Below are positions 8,085 to 17,470 of a DNA stretch of 64,000 bases, piece by piece. The translations under genes were made by a program, and so were the position numbers. Within the stretch, counting starts at the first letter, position 1. Each line of letters begins with the position of its first letter. The stretch comes from GCA-002733465 sp039969155. GTDB taxonomy: Bacteria > Pseudomonadota > Gammaproteobacteria > Enterobacterales > Kangiellaceae. The stretch is from the NCBI GenBank assembly GCA_039969155.1, contig JBDVOJ010000009.1:1-64000 (forward strand), in the 5' to 3' direction. Below the pieces are notes generated by a model. That model ran no database searches and had not been told where the DNA came from. It was given only the letters and a program-made list of their open reading frames with translations.

Positions 8085-8975
8085 ATGTTTGATAGTTTAT
8101 CCCAAAAACTGACCATTGTTTTGTTTGCCATGTTAATCGCTTCATCGGCTTCAGCTAAAACCATTCATAAAGAGCGATCGATCTATCGCAATGTCGTTAT
8201 TACAGAAAATAACAATGAACGATGTATGCGATTTGAAACCAGAAGGCGAGCAATCTCCAACCAAGCCTGTATCGATCTCACCAATAAACAGCGGCTAGTT
8301 TTTGAATATACTCAATCCATTATGGCCGGATTAGCTTTCAATCAAGCCCCAAAACGCATTCTAATTATTGGCTTAGGTGGTGGTAGTTTACCCAAGGCGT
8401 TTGCGGAAATATTACCTGATACGGAAGTTGTCTCGGTAGAAATAGACCCCGCGGTGGCAAAGCTGGCAAAAAGCTACTTTGATTATCAGGAGAGCGACAA
8501 GATTCAAACTAAAATTGTCGATGGTCGAGTCTTCGTGAAGCGAGCTCTCAAAAATAATCAAAAATTTGATTGGATTATATTGGATGCGTTTAATGGTGAT
8601 TATATTCCAGAACATTTATTAACAGTAGAATTCTTAAATGAGACAAAAAGTTTGCTTAGCCAAGGCGGATTATTATCCGCAAATACTTTTAACGGTAGTA
8701 AGTTGTATGATTATGAGTCGGTTACCTATCAAAGGGTGTTTGATCAAGTCAGAATTTTAAAATCACCCTCCAAAGGCAATCGAATTATTTTTGGCTGTAA
8801 CTGTTCGGCAATTGACCAACAATTTAAAATGGACGAAGCGCTCGCCAAAAAATTAGCACCTTATGGTGTTAATTTGTACAAAGCGCTTTCACGAATTAAT
8901 GCAAAAGTTGATTGGGATGAGTCCGTCGAGCCACTCACCGATCAGTTTTCACCGGCTAATTTACTAAATCAATAA
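8085..8975 (+). CDS. Spermidine synthase-like protein with signal peptide (enzyme half of split system)
   Basis: This is a 296-residue protein. Residues 1-24 look like a Sec signal (hydrophobic core, ending ASSASA), so the domain may act outside the cytoplasm or be membrane-tethered. The rest is a Rossmann methyltransferase/aminopropyltransferase-like fold: LIIGLGGGSLPKAF (nucleotide/substrate loop), VVSVEIDPAVAKLAK, and DWIILDAFNGDYIPEHL (the D-A-F-N-G-D gatekeeper-like region of spermidine synthases). Polyamine specificity is unproven, and a signal peptide is hard to reconcile with cytoplasmic decarboxylated SAM. It follows the membrane half by 58 bp and precedes the acyltransferase by 7 bp, so the three genes probably form an operon. 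Confidence 0.8.
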   Translation: MFDSLSQKLTIVLFAMLIASSASAKTIHKERSIYRNVVITENNNERCMRFETRRRAISNQACIDLTNKQRLVFEYTQSIMAGLAFNQAPKRILIIGLGGGSLPKAFAEILPDTEVVSVEIDPAVAKLAKSYFDYQESDKIQTKIVDGRVFVKRALKNNQKFDWIILDAFNGDYIPEHLLTVEFLNETKSLLSQGGLLSANTFNGSKLYDYESVTYQRVFDQVRILKSPSKGNRIIFGCNCSAIDQQFKMDEALAKKLAPYGVNLYKALSRINAKVDWDESVEPLTDQFSPANLLNQ

Positions 8976-8982
8976 GTGAGTT

Positions 8983-9912
8983 ATGAGTACTTGGACTGAG
9001 ATCAAAAAAAGCATTTTTCCGCTCAAAGGCTTTTTAATTATCAGTCTATTGAAATTGATGAACTGGCTCCCGGATCGGTTGACCGGCTTTCTCGGTGGCC
9101 AGCTCGGATTGCTTGCCTATCATTTGTCAGAAAAACGACGTCGAGTGATTTTGACCAATTTAAAGATAGCCTTTCCTGATAAAACAGTCGATGAACGAAG
9201 ATTACTCGCTAAACGAGCTAGTGCTGCTAGTGGAAAACTATTACCCGAGTTTGCCAAAGCGTGGCTTGGCAGTCAGGCGGAAATTGAACGACAAATTACC
9301 TGTGTCAAACATCAATCGCTGATTAATGATGCTAGCAGCGATAATCAGCCGGTAATCATAGTGACACCGCATATTGGCAATTGGGAATTTTTAGTTCAGT
9401 GGGTGCAAATCAATTATCCGATGTTTGGGCTTTACAGCGCTTCTCCGATTCCGCAATTGGATCGGCTAATCTATAAAGCGCGTAGTCAATTTGGTTGCCA
9501 GCCATTTGCTGCCGATAATCGCGGAGTGTTGAATTTGTTGAGAAAGTTAAAGCAAGGTGGATTGATGGTGATTTTACCCGATCAAGTGCCACAAAAAGGT
9601 GCGGGTGTGCATGTGCCTTTTTTTGGACAGCCAGCTTATACGATGACTTTACTACATAAGATGGTACAAAAAACGGGAGCAAAATTACTTTTTGCTTACT
9701 GTATTCGAAATTCAAATGAACTGGGATTCAGTATTAGTATTGAAATTGCAGACTTTGATGATCAAGAAAAACAGGTTGAAGTGTTTAATACTGGATTAAA
9801 TCAGCAAATAGAGGGAATTATCAAAGCTTTTCCAGAGCAGTACGTTTGGGATTATAAGCGATTCAAAGCTCAACCCGATGGTGCTCGGCTATACCAGAAA
9901 GGGGGCGACTAA
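8983..9912 (+). CDS. LpxL/HtrB-type lysophospholipid/lipid A acyltransferase
   Basis: This is a 309-residue inner-membrane acyltransferase of the lipid A late-acyltransferase family. The HX4E motif is present as TPHIGNWEFL, followed by YSASPIPQLDRLIYKAR and PDQVPQKGAGVHVPFFG, both typical of LpxL/LpxM. A hydrophobic N-terminal segment anchors the protein. These enzymes move a secondary acyl chain from acyl-ACP to lipid A in the cytoplasmic leaflet. The ATG is 7 bp after the preceding stop, which points to co-transcription. Whether it is LpxL-like, LpxM-like, or acts on another lipid cannot be decided here. Confidence 0.85.
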   Translation: MSTWTEIKKSIFPLKGFLIISLLKLMNWLPDRLTGFLGGQLGLLAYHLSEKRRRVILTNLKIAFPDKTVDERRLLAKRASAASGKLLPEFAKAWLGSQAEIERQITCVKHQSLINDASSDNQPVIIVTPHIGNWEFLVQWVQINYPMFGLYSASPIPQLDRLIYKARSQFGCQPFAADNRGVLNLLRKLKQGGLMVILPDQVPQKGAGVHVPFFGQPAYTMTLLHKMVQKTGAKLLFAYCIRNSNELGFSISIEIADFDDQEKQVEVFNTGLNQQIEGIIKAFPEQYVWDYKRFKAQPDGARLYQKGGD

Positions 9913-9951
9913 TAGTTCAACTAATCTTGGTAGACGGGCCTATTCCGCTCG

Positions 9952-10419
9952 CTAGTGAAAACAGGCGTCAATATTTTCTAGCCAGATTGCCGCTTCTTCT
10001 TTACCAGGAATATTGAATAACACCATACTGATCACCCATTTGAGTTGATCCAAATCGATCTGCTGAGGAGATTCTAAAGCGAGCACTCTATCGATGACGG
10101 CCTCCCTGCTGTGGCTATCAAGCACGCCCACTTGTTCAAGGAAGTAAAGAAAGCCACGTGCTTCAACAGAAAAGTATTTGAGTTCTAACGGATGAAAAAT
10201 TCGGGTCTGAGTGAGATTACCGCTAACCGGGGCAAAGGACTCGGAGCTAGCATCAATTAAGCCGTCTAGCCAATCCAAGGCAAAATCGATTTCTCCCGAT
10301 TTAAAACCTACTTCTTTAAGCTCAGAAACCAGAGAGTGAGTTTCATCAATGGCTACAAAAGCATCTTCTTGAAAACGTTCGAAAATGTACTGCAATACAT
10401 CCATCAATTCAGTTTTCAT
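9952..10419 (-). CDS. smg: Smg protein (DUF494)
   Basis: The protein has 155 residues, close to the 157 of E. coli Smg. The start MKTELMDVLQYIFERF, the acidic first helix region, and FFxxEARGFLYFLEQVGVL-type core (here YFSVEARGFLYFLEQ) are diagnostic. The biochemical role is unknown. It follows dprA on the same strand by 89 bp, the usual smg-dprA pairing opposite def-fmt. The downstream neighbour on the other strand is the LpxL-type gene, so the usual topA or tsaC neighbour is missing on this side. Confidence 0.93.
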   Translation of the reverse strand: MKTELMDVLQYIFERFQEDAFVAIDETHSLVSELKEVGFKSGEIDFALDWLDGLIDASSESFAPVSGNLTQTRIFHPLELKYFSVEARGFLYFLEQVGVLDSHSREAVIDRVLALESPQQIDLDQLKWVISMVLFNIPGKEEAAIWLENIDACFH

Positions 10420-10508
10420 TTATTTCCCCAAAAACTAAGTGACCAATTTTAACCGTCAAATGACAGTTTGCGGTTTTGATTAATGAGGGATATCTCATTT
10501 TGTAGATG

Positions 10509-11687
10509 CTAAATCCTCATGTAGCCACCAGTTGTATTGGTGAGCCAACCGTCTAGCTCCAATAATAACAGCATATTTGTTACGGATTCTAGCGGTAATT
10601 GTGTTCTCAGTAGGATCAAATCCAAACTGGTGGTTTCAAAATCGATGTGTTTGAGAAAATCAGCAGCCTCACTGTTTAGGGCTGGTCTGGTATCAATTGG
10701 GGAAGTGAGTCGGTGAGCTGATTCCAAAGATGTTAGTTCTTCAATAATATCTTGGCTATTTTCGACTAGTTTTGCCCCTTGGCGAATCAGCCAGTGACAG
10801 CCTGCAGCTAAAGGGTTGTTGATTGAGCCGGGCACCGCAAAAACTTCTCGCGATTCTTCCATTGCGATATTCGCCGTAATTAGAGAGCCACTCTTTTTCG
10901 CTGCTTCGACAACTAACGTGCCCAAGCTTAGTCCGGCGATGATTCGATTGCGCTTAGGAAAACTGCCACTTGAAATACCTTCATGGGGAAAGCACTCAGA
11001 AATTATTACACCTCTGTCTGCGATAGCATGCGCCAACTTCTTGTGACACGCTGGATAAACTCGAGATAATCCCGTTCCGGTGACAGCCACGGTATAGCCG
11101 TTATTGGCAAGCGCTGTTCGGTGTGCTTCGCCGTCGATTCCGAGGGCAAGGCCACTAGTAATAGTTAGCCCTTCAACCACTAATTGCTGGCAAAAGCTTT
11201 GAGTATTGGTGATGCCGTGGGGTGTCGGCGAGCGACTGCCGACTACCGCAATTTGTGGTGTAAGCAAATGCTCTATATTGCCGATTGCAAACAAGAATAA
11301 TGGTGGTGTGGCGGTTTGTGCGAGTAGTGGCGGGTAATGGCTTGAACCAAGGGGTATCACCCAGCGGTTGGGTTTTTGTAACCACTCTAAAGTGTTATCA
11401 AATTGCTGATAGTCGACTTCTTTGAGGGCTTGAATGAGTTTAGGTTTTAGTCCTGAGGCAGACAGTTCCTTGTCACTAGCCGTCATCACCGCAGCCGCAG
11501 AGCCAAAATGGGCAAGTAATTTACTTGCCCCAATCGGCCCTATGCCATTGCTCGAACGTAAGGCGAAAAGATGAAGCAATTCATCTTCTGTCGCTGAGTT
11601 TGGAATTTGTGCAGGATTAACTTGGAGATCGTGATTGTTATAAGAATCTTTATCTTGGTTTGAGACTCTGTCTTGCTTTGAGGCCAT
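10509..11687 (-). CDS. dprA: DNA-processing protein DprA/Smf
   Basis: DprA binds incoming single-stranded DNA and loads RecA in natural transformation. The 392-residue protein has an N-terminal SAM/HhH-like region (LFALRSSNGIGPIGASKLL), the Rossmann core with IAVVGSRSPTPHG, GLALGIDGEAHRTAL, TGLSRVYPACHKKL and GSFPKRNRIIAGLS, and a C-terminal winged-helix domain (about 320-392). AAGGAG precedes the ATG. About 30 polar residues before the SAM region form an extension relative to E. coli Smf. Presence of dprA alone does not prove competence. Confidence 0.95.
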   Translation of the reverse strand: MASKQDRVSNQDKDSYNNHDLQVNPAQIPNSATEDELLHLFALRSSNGIGPIGASKLLAHFGSAAAVMTASDKELSASGLKPKLIQALKEVDYQQFDNTLEWLQKPNRWVIPLGSSHYPPLLAQTATPPLFLFAIGNIEHLLTPQIAVVGSRSPTPHGITNTQSFCQQLVVEGLTITSGLALGIDGEAHRTALANNGYTVAVTGTGLSRVYPACHKKLAHAIADRGVIISECFPHEGISSGSFPKRNRIIAGLSLGTLVVEAAKKSGSLITANIAMEESREVFAVPGSINNPLAAGCHWLIRQGAKLVENSQDIIEELTSLESAHRLTSPIDTRPALNSEAADFLKHIDFETTSLDLILLRTQLPLESVTNMLLLLELDGWLTNTTGGYMRI

Positions 11688-11735
11688 GGCAATCCCACTC
11701 CTTGGGATAGTTTGCTAAATTAGCGAATCCTCAGT

Positions 11736-12833
11736 TTATAACGGTGTTTTTACATTGTCCATGGTATGTATGGTTCGATTAGCTTTTAAAACTAAGGCTA
11801 AACTGACTTTTTCAAAGGTTCTAAAAACGATTAATCGGCCCGCTTGCTCGTCAGGCAGAGTCACTTGTTGCTTCTCATTGGTGATGCTTTCTTTAATTTT
11901 AGTGAATACACCGACTTCCTCGCTTTCGAGACGACGTTCTGTAGCAATCTTATCAACAATGGTTTTACCTCGTTGATAGATATCAAGTACATGACCGACC
12001 TCGATGTTTTCTCGTTCGCCACGGTTGATTACCACAATATCAAACTGACCAATTTGCTCGACACCACCGTAAACCGAAATAATCTGGCCACCGGCAAAGT
12101 TTTCAGGTGCTCTTGGGAAATACACAGGACGGATTTGATCGTCATTGGTTGGCCAAACTCTATCACCAGACCTTAATTCTTCAATAGAGCGCTTTACGCG
12201 AAGCACCGCAGGATCGCCAGATTGAATTTTTAAACCTTCGCCTAAATGGATGGCTTCAGTACCCAAGTACTCACCTGTCTGTGGGTCGATATAGTTGTCG
12301 CCGATTCTGAAAAACGAAAAGTTGTCGGTGACTTCATTTTCGATACCACGAACGTAAACCTTGTGATCTTGAGCGGCTAGTAAACGTTCACTGTCACTAC
12401 CGACTATGTAAGGAGCCATATCCAGTTCGTTTTCATCCAATACTCTTGCCGAAGTTAAGAAAGGCAGAATGGCATCCAAAGGAATAGTGGTAATCGCTTG
12501 ATCAGCGCTTAGTTCACGGGCTCTCGGAGTTAACTTAATGGTGCCATTGGGTAATTTATTAGATTTGGTGATTCTTGGCTGGCCATCAACATAAACCAAA
12601 GACAGTACATCACCAGGAAAAATAAGGTGTGGGTTATCAACTTGTTCATTGACATGCCATATTTCAGGCCACTTCCAAGGTGATTTCAAAAAGGACTGAG
12701 AAATGTCCCAAAGGGTGTCTCCAGGCTGGACCACGTGAAACTCAGGGTGATCATCCCGCAGTTCTGCAGCGCTGCTGAATAATGCCGAAAAGCTCAGCGC
12801 AGCTGAAATGAGACTAATGGTTAACTTTTTCAT
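11736..12833 (-). CDS. LysM domain exported protein of the dprA locus
   Basis: Start taken at ATG 12833, preceded by AAGGA; a TTG six codons upstream is the only earlier option. The protein then begins MKKLTISLIS and has a signal peptide ending SSAAEL. A LysM peptidoglycan-binding module follows at about residues 32-85 (FHVVQPGDTLWDISQSFLKSPWKWPEIWHVN in the family is the start; here recognisable as VVQPGDTLWDISQ and PHLIFPGDVL). The remaining 270 residues are a beta-rich domain found in LysM proteins located next to dprA in many Gammaproteobacteria. It likely acts in the periplasm at the cell wall. It is divergent from def, with a shared 180-bp promoter region. Confidence 0.9.
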   Translation of the reverse strand: MKKLTISLISAALSFSALFSSAAELRDDHPEFHVVQPGDTLWDISQSFLKSPWKWPEIWHVNEQVDNPHLIFPGDVLSLVYVDGQPRITKSNKLPNGTIKLTPRARELSADQAITTIPLDAILPFLTSARVLDENELDMAPYIVGSDSERLLAAQDHKVYVRGIENEVTDNFSFFRIGDNYIDPQTGEYLGTEAIHLGEGLKIQSGDPAVLRVKRSIEELRSGDRVWPTNDDQIRPVYFPRAPENFAGGQIISVYGGVEQIGQFDIVVINRGERENIEVGHVLDIYQRGKTIVDKIATERRLESEEVGVFTKIKESITNEKQQVTLPDEQAGRLIVFRTFEKVSLALVLKANRTIHTMDNVKTPL

Positions 12834-13013
12834 TCTCCGATTCCTTCGCAATTACTTGTGTTATTGCTTAAATAATAGATGAATTTTTGAGCGTTGCATC
12901 CATTTTAGCGCAAAATAAGTCACAAAACCCAGTATAAACTCTACAAATTTTCCAGTATGATCATAATCTTAGCAGTATTTCTTATGTTTTTACTATAACT
13001 TGCGTCACACACT

Positions 13014-13529
13014 ATGGCTTTATTAAAAATTCTCGAATACCCAGATCCACGACTTAGAACCAAAGCTGTTCCTATAACGAGCTTTGCAAAACCACTCGAA
13101 TCTCAGATAGAAAACATGTTTGAGACTATGTACGCCGCGCCAGGTATCGGTTTGGCTGCGACACAAGTCGATTACCATTATCAATTATTTATCGTCGATG
13201 TGTCGGAAAACAAAGATAATCCGCTGGTTTTTATCAACCCAGAAATTATCGAATTACGCGGCGTTGAGGAAATGGAGGAAGGATGCCTCTCTTTTCCAGG
13301 TGTTTACGCCAGAGTCGAGAGGGCCGATGCTCTGACAATTAAGGCGTTAGATAGGCATGGCAAAGAATTTACGATGGATGCAGATGGGTTACTAGCGGTT
13401 TGCATTCAGCATGAACTCGATCATCTCCAAGGGAAACTTTTTGTCGATTACTTGTCTGCTTTAAAAAGACAAAGGATTAAAAAGAAATTAGAGAAAGAAC
13501 AAAAGGTTAAATCAACCAGCAGTATGTAA
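13014..13529 (+). CDS. def: Peptide deformylase
   Basis: This enzyme removes the formyl group from nascent proteins with an active-site Fe2+/Zn2+. It has 171 residues (E. coli has 169). All three motifs are intact: GIGLAATQV (44-52), EEGCLSFP with metal ligand C91, and QHELDHLQG with H133, E134 and H137. It heads def-fmt-rsmB-trkA-trkH. There is no clear Shine-Dalgarno upstream of the ATG. A second, divergent deformylase lies at 49806-50360, so this is the canonical housekeeping copy. Confidence 0.97.
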   Translation: MALLKILEYPDPRLRTKAVPITSFAKPLESQIENMFETMYAAPGIGLAATQVDYHYQLFIVDVSENKDNPLVFINPEIIELRGVEEMEEGCLSFPGVYARVERADALTIKALDRHGKEFTMDADGLLAVCIQHELDHLQGKLFVDYLSALKRQRIKKKLEKEQKVKSTSSM

Positions 13530-13537
13530 TCTTTGAT

Positions 13538-13563
13538 CGCTTACTTAGAGTATTAAGTAAGCG
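13538..13563 (+). terminator. 10-bp perfect hairpin between def and fmt
   Basis: CGCTTACTTA at 13538-13547 and TAAGTAAGCG at 13554-13563 form a perfect 10-bp stem with a 6-nt loop (GAGTAT). It starts 9 nt after the def stop and ends about 50 nt before the fmt start. No U-run follows, so it may be a weak terminator, an mRNA-stability hairpin, or an attenuator that tunes fmt relative to def. Confidence 0.5.
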
Positions 13564-13613
13564 CTTATGTGCCAGTATCTAGCTGGTTTTTGTCATCTTG
13601 GATCTTAGTTTTT

Positions 13614-14633
13614 ATGTCATCAAGCCAACCATTACGCATTATCTTTGCTGGAACGCCTGATTTTTCGGCGACTATATTAGAATCTCTTTTGTCGCACGGT
13701 CATCAAATATGTGCAGTGTATTGTCAGCCCGATAGGCGCGTAGGGCGTGGTAAGAAGTTGGCCGCAGGCCCAGTTAAACAACTTGCACTGTCTCATAACT
13801 TACCTGTAGAACAACCACTTCGCTTTAATCAAGAAATTGATGAGTCGGGTTTAACCCCACTTGAAAAGCTCACATCCTATAACGCCGATCTAATGATTGT
13901 GGTTGCCTATGGTCTGATATTGCCAAGTGATGTACTAAAGGCGCCAAAATTCGGTTGCGTCAATATTCATGCATCGCTATTACCACGATGGCGAGGAGCC
14001 GCTCCGATTCAAAGAGCTATTCAGGCTGGAGACCAATTGACAGGCATAACCATCATGCAAATGGATGAGGGGTTAGATACCGGTAATATGCTTTTAAAAT
14101 CAAACTGCGAAATAGCTGCCGAAGAAACCGGTTCCAGTTTGCACGATCGCTTAGCTCAAATCGGTTGCCAATCAATTAATGAGTTGTTAGCGAACTTTGA
14201 TCAACAAACAGGTTCTCCCTTGTTTCCAGGAGAACCACAACAAGATGAGCTTGCTTGTTACGCGCATAAATTAACTAAAGCCGAAGCTGAAATCGATTGG
14301 CGTGAATCGGCGGTTGCCATTGAGCGTAAAATTCGAGCCTTCAATGCTTGGCCGGTCAGTTTTACTTACGTTGGTTCAAACCGCTTGAGAGTATGGCAGG
14401 CTCAGGTTGTTTCCTTTGGCTTGGCAGATTCTGCCTCGTCAAATCCTGGAAAAATCATTGAGATAACTAAACATCAAATTGTGATCGAATGTGGTGATGG
14501 TCAATACCTTGGCTTGCAACAATTACAAACTGACGGTAGTCGAGCAATGCAAGTCGCGGAAGTTCTTAATTCTAAACGAGCCTGGTTTACTGAGAACGAG
14601 TGCTTGGGAAAACCTGATTCGGAACTTGATTAG
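13614..14633 (+). CDS. fmt: Methionyl-tRNA formyltransferase
   Basis: Fmt formylates initiator Met-tRNA with 10-formyl-THF. The N-terminal domain shows LRIIFAGTPDFSA, GRGKKLAAGPVK, and NIHASLLPRWRGAAPIQ (the Asn and His catalytic pair), then GITIMQMDEGLDTGNML with the catalytic Asp. The C-terminal tRNA-binding domain follows from about 225. I chose ATG 13614, giving 339 residues and an N-terminus aligned with E. coli Fmt. The open frame continues 15 codons upstream to a GTG but through residues not seen in the family. The stop is one base from the rsmB start. Confidence 0.96.
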   Translation: MSSSQPLRIIFAGTPDFSATILESLLSHGHQICAVYCQPDRRVGRGKKLAAGPVKQLALSHNLPVEQPLRFNQEIDESGLTPLEKLTSYNADLMIVVAYGLILPSDVLKAPKFGCVNIHASLLPRWRGAAPIQRAIQAGDQLTGITIMQMDEGLDTGNMLLKSNCEIAAEETGSSLHDRLAQIGCQSINELLANFDQQTGSPLFPGEPQQDELACYAHKLTKAEAEIDWRESAVAIERKIRAFNAWPVSFTYVGSNRLRVWQAQVVSFGLADSASSNPGKIIEITKHQIVIECGDGQYLGLQQLQTDGSRAMQVAEVLNSKRAWFTENECLGKPDSELD

Positions 14634-14634
14634 T

Positions 14635-15972
14635 ATGCAACAGAAGTCGGCAAATAATACTAAATCATCTCGCCGACTGGCATTTCAATGGCTTTCAGCG
14701 GTCATCAATGATGGTCGTTCGGTTAATGACATTTTATCCAGAGCTGAAGTTTCAGAAGGTGTTGGCAGTAAGGATATTTCCTTTGCTAAACAAATATTAT
14801 TCGGAAGCTTGCGATATTTCCATCAAATCAAAGCGATTCTCGATCAATTACTAGAAAAGCCGCTTAAGCAGAAAGATCAGGATGTGTGGGTTATTCTTGT
14901 AATGGGGATTTACCAACTTAGATACATGTCGGTACCCGATCATGCGGCTATCTCCGAGACTGTCGAGTTGAGTAAGCGAATCAAAAAGCCATGGGCATCA
15001 GGGCTAATCAATGCATGTTTAAGAAACTATTTACGTCGAGTGTCAGAGATTGAAACTAAACTCAACCATGCTAAGACTTTCCAAACATCTCATCCAAACT
15101 GGATTATTCGACAGATAGAAGATGATTGGCCGGAACGATCGCAAGCGATTTTAACCGCCAATAATCAGCGAGCTCCAATGACCATTAGGGTGAATACTCT
15201 AAAGTTGGCTCGGGACCAATATCTATCGCAGCTCAGTCAACATTCAATCAGCGCACAAGCGCATCCGCTGGCAAGTGATGGTATTGTTCTAGAAACGCCG
15301 TGTGACGTATTTAAGTTACCTGGGTTTGAATCTGGACAAGTCACGGTGCAAGATGCAGCCGCTCAATTAGTGGTGGATTGGCTAGATCTTAAGCCTGAGC
15401 AACGAGTTCTAGACGGCTGTGCGGCTCCTGGTGGCAAAACTACGCATATTTTGCAACGTCAACCGAGCTGCCAACTAGTATCTGTTGAAATGTCTAAAAC
15501 TCGTTTACTGAGGATAGAGCAAACCTTAGAGCGGCTTGGAATGCAGTGTGAACTAAAATGCTCCGATATCCTCGAGCTGGAGAATTGGTGGGATGGCCAG
15601 CTGTTTGACCGGATCTTGATTGACGTTCCGTGTTCTGCCAGCGGTGTGATCCGCCGAAACCCCGACATTAAACTTCATCGTAAGAAAACTGATATTGCAG
15701 CATTGGTCGAAATTCAATCTCAAATTTTACGGAAAACTTGGCAACTCCTTAAGCCGGGTGGGAAATTGGTCTATGCGACTTGCTCAATTTTTAAACTAGA
15801 AAATCAATTGCAAATAGAGAATTTTCTATCTGAAAATGAAGCTCGTGTCGCCGATTTACCCAAATCGATCGATGGCAAGTTACAACCTTCAGCCAGTGTG
15901 GGGCTGCAAATCTTTCCAGGTGACCTACAAATGGATGGCTTTTATTTATGCGGCTTAGAAAAACCTAGCTGA
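14635..15972 (+). CDS. rsmB: 16S rRNA m5C967 methyltransferase RsmB (Fmu/Sun)
   Basis: RsmB methylates C967 of 16S rRNA. The 445-residue protein has an N-terminal NusB-like domain (residues 10-145) and a SAM-dependent methyltransferase domain with DGCAAPGGKTTHIL, VEMSKTRLLRI, IDVPCSASGVIRRNPDIK (conserved Cys) and VYATCSIFKLEN (second, nucleophilic Cys). The start ATG 14635 lies 1 nt after the fmt stop, so the two are translationally coupled. A longer open frame overlapping fmt reflects the alternate frame only. Confidence 0.96.
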   Translation: MQQKSANNTKSSRRLAFQWLSAVINDGRSVNDILSRAEVSEGVGSKDISFAKQILFGSLRYFHQIKAILDQLLEKPLKQKDQDVWVILVMGIYQLRYMSVPDHAAISETVELSKRIKKPWASGLINACLRNYLRRVSEIETKLNHAKTFQTSHPNWIIRQIEDDWPERSQAILTANNQRAPMTIRVNTLKLARDQYLSQLSQHSISAQAHPLASDGIVLETPCDVFKLPGFESGQVTVQDAAAQLVVDWLDLKPEQRVLDGCAAPGGKTTHILQRQPSCQLVSVEMSKTRLLRIEQTLERLGMQCELKCSDILELENWWDGQLFDRILIDVPCSASGVIRRNPDIKLHRKKTDIAALVEIQSQILRKTWQLLKPGGKLVYATCSIFKLENQLQIENFLSENEARVADLPKSIDGKLQPSASVGLQIFPGDLQMDGFYLCGLEKPS

Positions 15973-16044
15973 TCGGTATTATTATGCAAAAAGTGGCATT
16001 TGGGTGTATGGTTACGCTGTAAGTTAGTTGAGTAAAAAAATAGT

Positions 16045-17418
16045 ATGAAAATAATTATTTTAGGGGCTGGGCAAGTTGGTGGAACCCTCGCAGTAAGTTT
16101 AGCGGGCGAGGACAACGATATTACGTTAGTCGACACTAACCCCAAAAAATTAAGAGCCTTGCAAGATCAGCTCGATTTGCGAACCATTGTCGGATACGGA
16201 TCTCATCCTCATATCCTCAGGCAAGCTGGTGCTGAAGATGCCGATATGGTGATTGCCGTAACCAACAGCGATGAAACTAATATGATCGCTTGTCAGGTGG
16301 CTTATTCTGTTTTTAATACCCCCACCAAAATCGCTCGAATTCGTTCGCCGCATTACCTCAAAGAAAAGACCTTATTTAATTCGGACAATTTACCCGTTGA
16401 TGTGGTGATAAGTCCTGAGCAGCTGGTAGTGAAGCATATTCACCGACTGATCGAAAATCCTGGTGCACTTCAGGTCATGGACTTTGCAGAAGGCTTGCTT
16501 CGTTTGGTCGCGGTTAAGGCCTATTATGGTGGATTGCTAGTCGGCAATACACTCTCAACACTGCGCTCACACATGCCCAATATTGAAGCGCGTGTCGCCG
16601 CAATATTTCGTCGTGGCAAAGCGATTATGCCGACCGGCGATACCGTTATTGAAGCTGACGATGAAGTGTTCTTCATCGCTGCTAGTCATCACATTAGGCA
16701 GATCATGGGCGAGTTACAAAAACTCGAAAATCCTTATAAGAAAATCATGATTGCTGGTGGCGGTAATATTGGTCGTGGACTCGCGCGGGCTCTGCAAGAT
16801 AAATACTATGTAAAACTGTTGGAAATGAATGCCAAACAAGCCATGGCCATCAGTGATGATTTAGATGACACCATCGTTTTGCATGGTGATGCCAGTAACC
16901 AGCAATTACTGGTGGATGAAAATATTGACCAAATGGATGTTTTTATTGCGGTTACCAATAAAGATGAAGCCAATATCATGTCGGCGATGCTCGCCAAACG
17001 GTTAGGTGCTCGTAAGACCATGGTGTTAATCAACCGTCCCGCTTATACCGACTTGTTGCAGGGTAATGAAATCGATATCGCCGTTTCCCCTCAGTCGACC
17101 ACTACCAGTATATTGTTAACTCATATTCGACGTGGTGATGTCGCAAATGTCTATACTTTAAGACGTGGTGCGGCAGAGGCCATGGAAGCAGTGGCTCACG
17201 GCACAGAAGATACCTCCAAAGTGGTTGGTCGGGCGATCGGTGAAATTGACTTACCCAAAGGCACTACCATTGGTGCGATTGTTAGGGGGGAAAAAGTGAT
17301 TATTGCGCATCACAATATAGTCATTCAATCTGACGATCATGTTATTTTATTCTTGGTTGATAAGAAATATGTTGGTGAGGTCGAACGGCTATTCCAAGTT
17401 GACCTTACCTTCTTTTAG
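16045..17418 (+). CDS. trkA: Trk potassium uptake regulatory subunit TrkA
   Basis: This peripheral cytoplasmic subunit gates the TrkH K+ channel through NAD(H) and ATP binding. It has 457 residues (E. coli 458). Two RCK halves are visible: the first with GAGQVGGTLA (7-16) and acidic VDTNPKKL, the second with AGGGNIGRGLA near residue 238. Each is followed by a TrkA-C domain (about 140-220 and 370-450). It sits between rsmB and trkH, as in many Gammaproteobacteria, with 52 bp before trkH. Confidence 0.97.
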   Translation: MKIIILGAGQVGGTLAVSLAGEDNDITLVDTNPKKLRALQDQLDLRTIVGYGSHPHILRQAGAEDADMVIAVTNSDETNMIACQVAYSVFNTPTKIARIRSPHYLKEKTLFNSDNLPVDVVISPEQLVVKHIHRLIENPGALQVMDFAEGLLRLVAVKAYYGGLLVGNTLSTLRSHMPNIEARVAAIFRRGKAIMPTGDTVIEADDEVFFIAASHHIRQIMGELQKLENPYKKIMIAGGGNIGRGLARALQDKYYVKLLEMNAKQAMAISDDLDDTIVLHGDASNQQLLVDENIDQMDVFIAVTNKDEANIMSAMLAKRLGARKTMVLINRPAYTDLLQGNEIDIAVSPQSTTTSILLTHIRRGDVANVYTLRRGAAEAMEAVAHGTEDTSKVVGRAIGEIDLPKGTTIGAIVRGEKVIIAHHNIVIQSDDHVILFLVDKKYVGEVERLFQVDLTFF

Positions 17419-17470
17419 TCACTTTCAGTTTAATAAATGGTTTCCGATAACAGGCTCTCTGACTAACTAA

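Noticed and set aside
13557..13568. GTAAGCGCTTAT resembles the LacI-type operators of the sugar locus, in front of fmt.
   Set aside because: It is the right arm of the def-fmt hairpin plus neighbours, lacks the left TG and the perfect symmetry of O1, and regulation of fmt by a sugar repressor is implausible.
14491..14634. An extended RsmB start inside fmt.
   Set aside because: The added residues are the alternative frame of fmt; RsmB family proteins begin at the ATG 14635, one base after the fmt stop.
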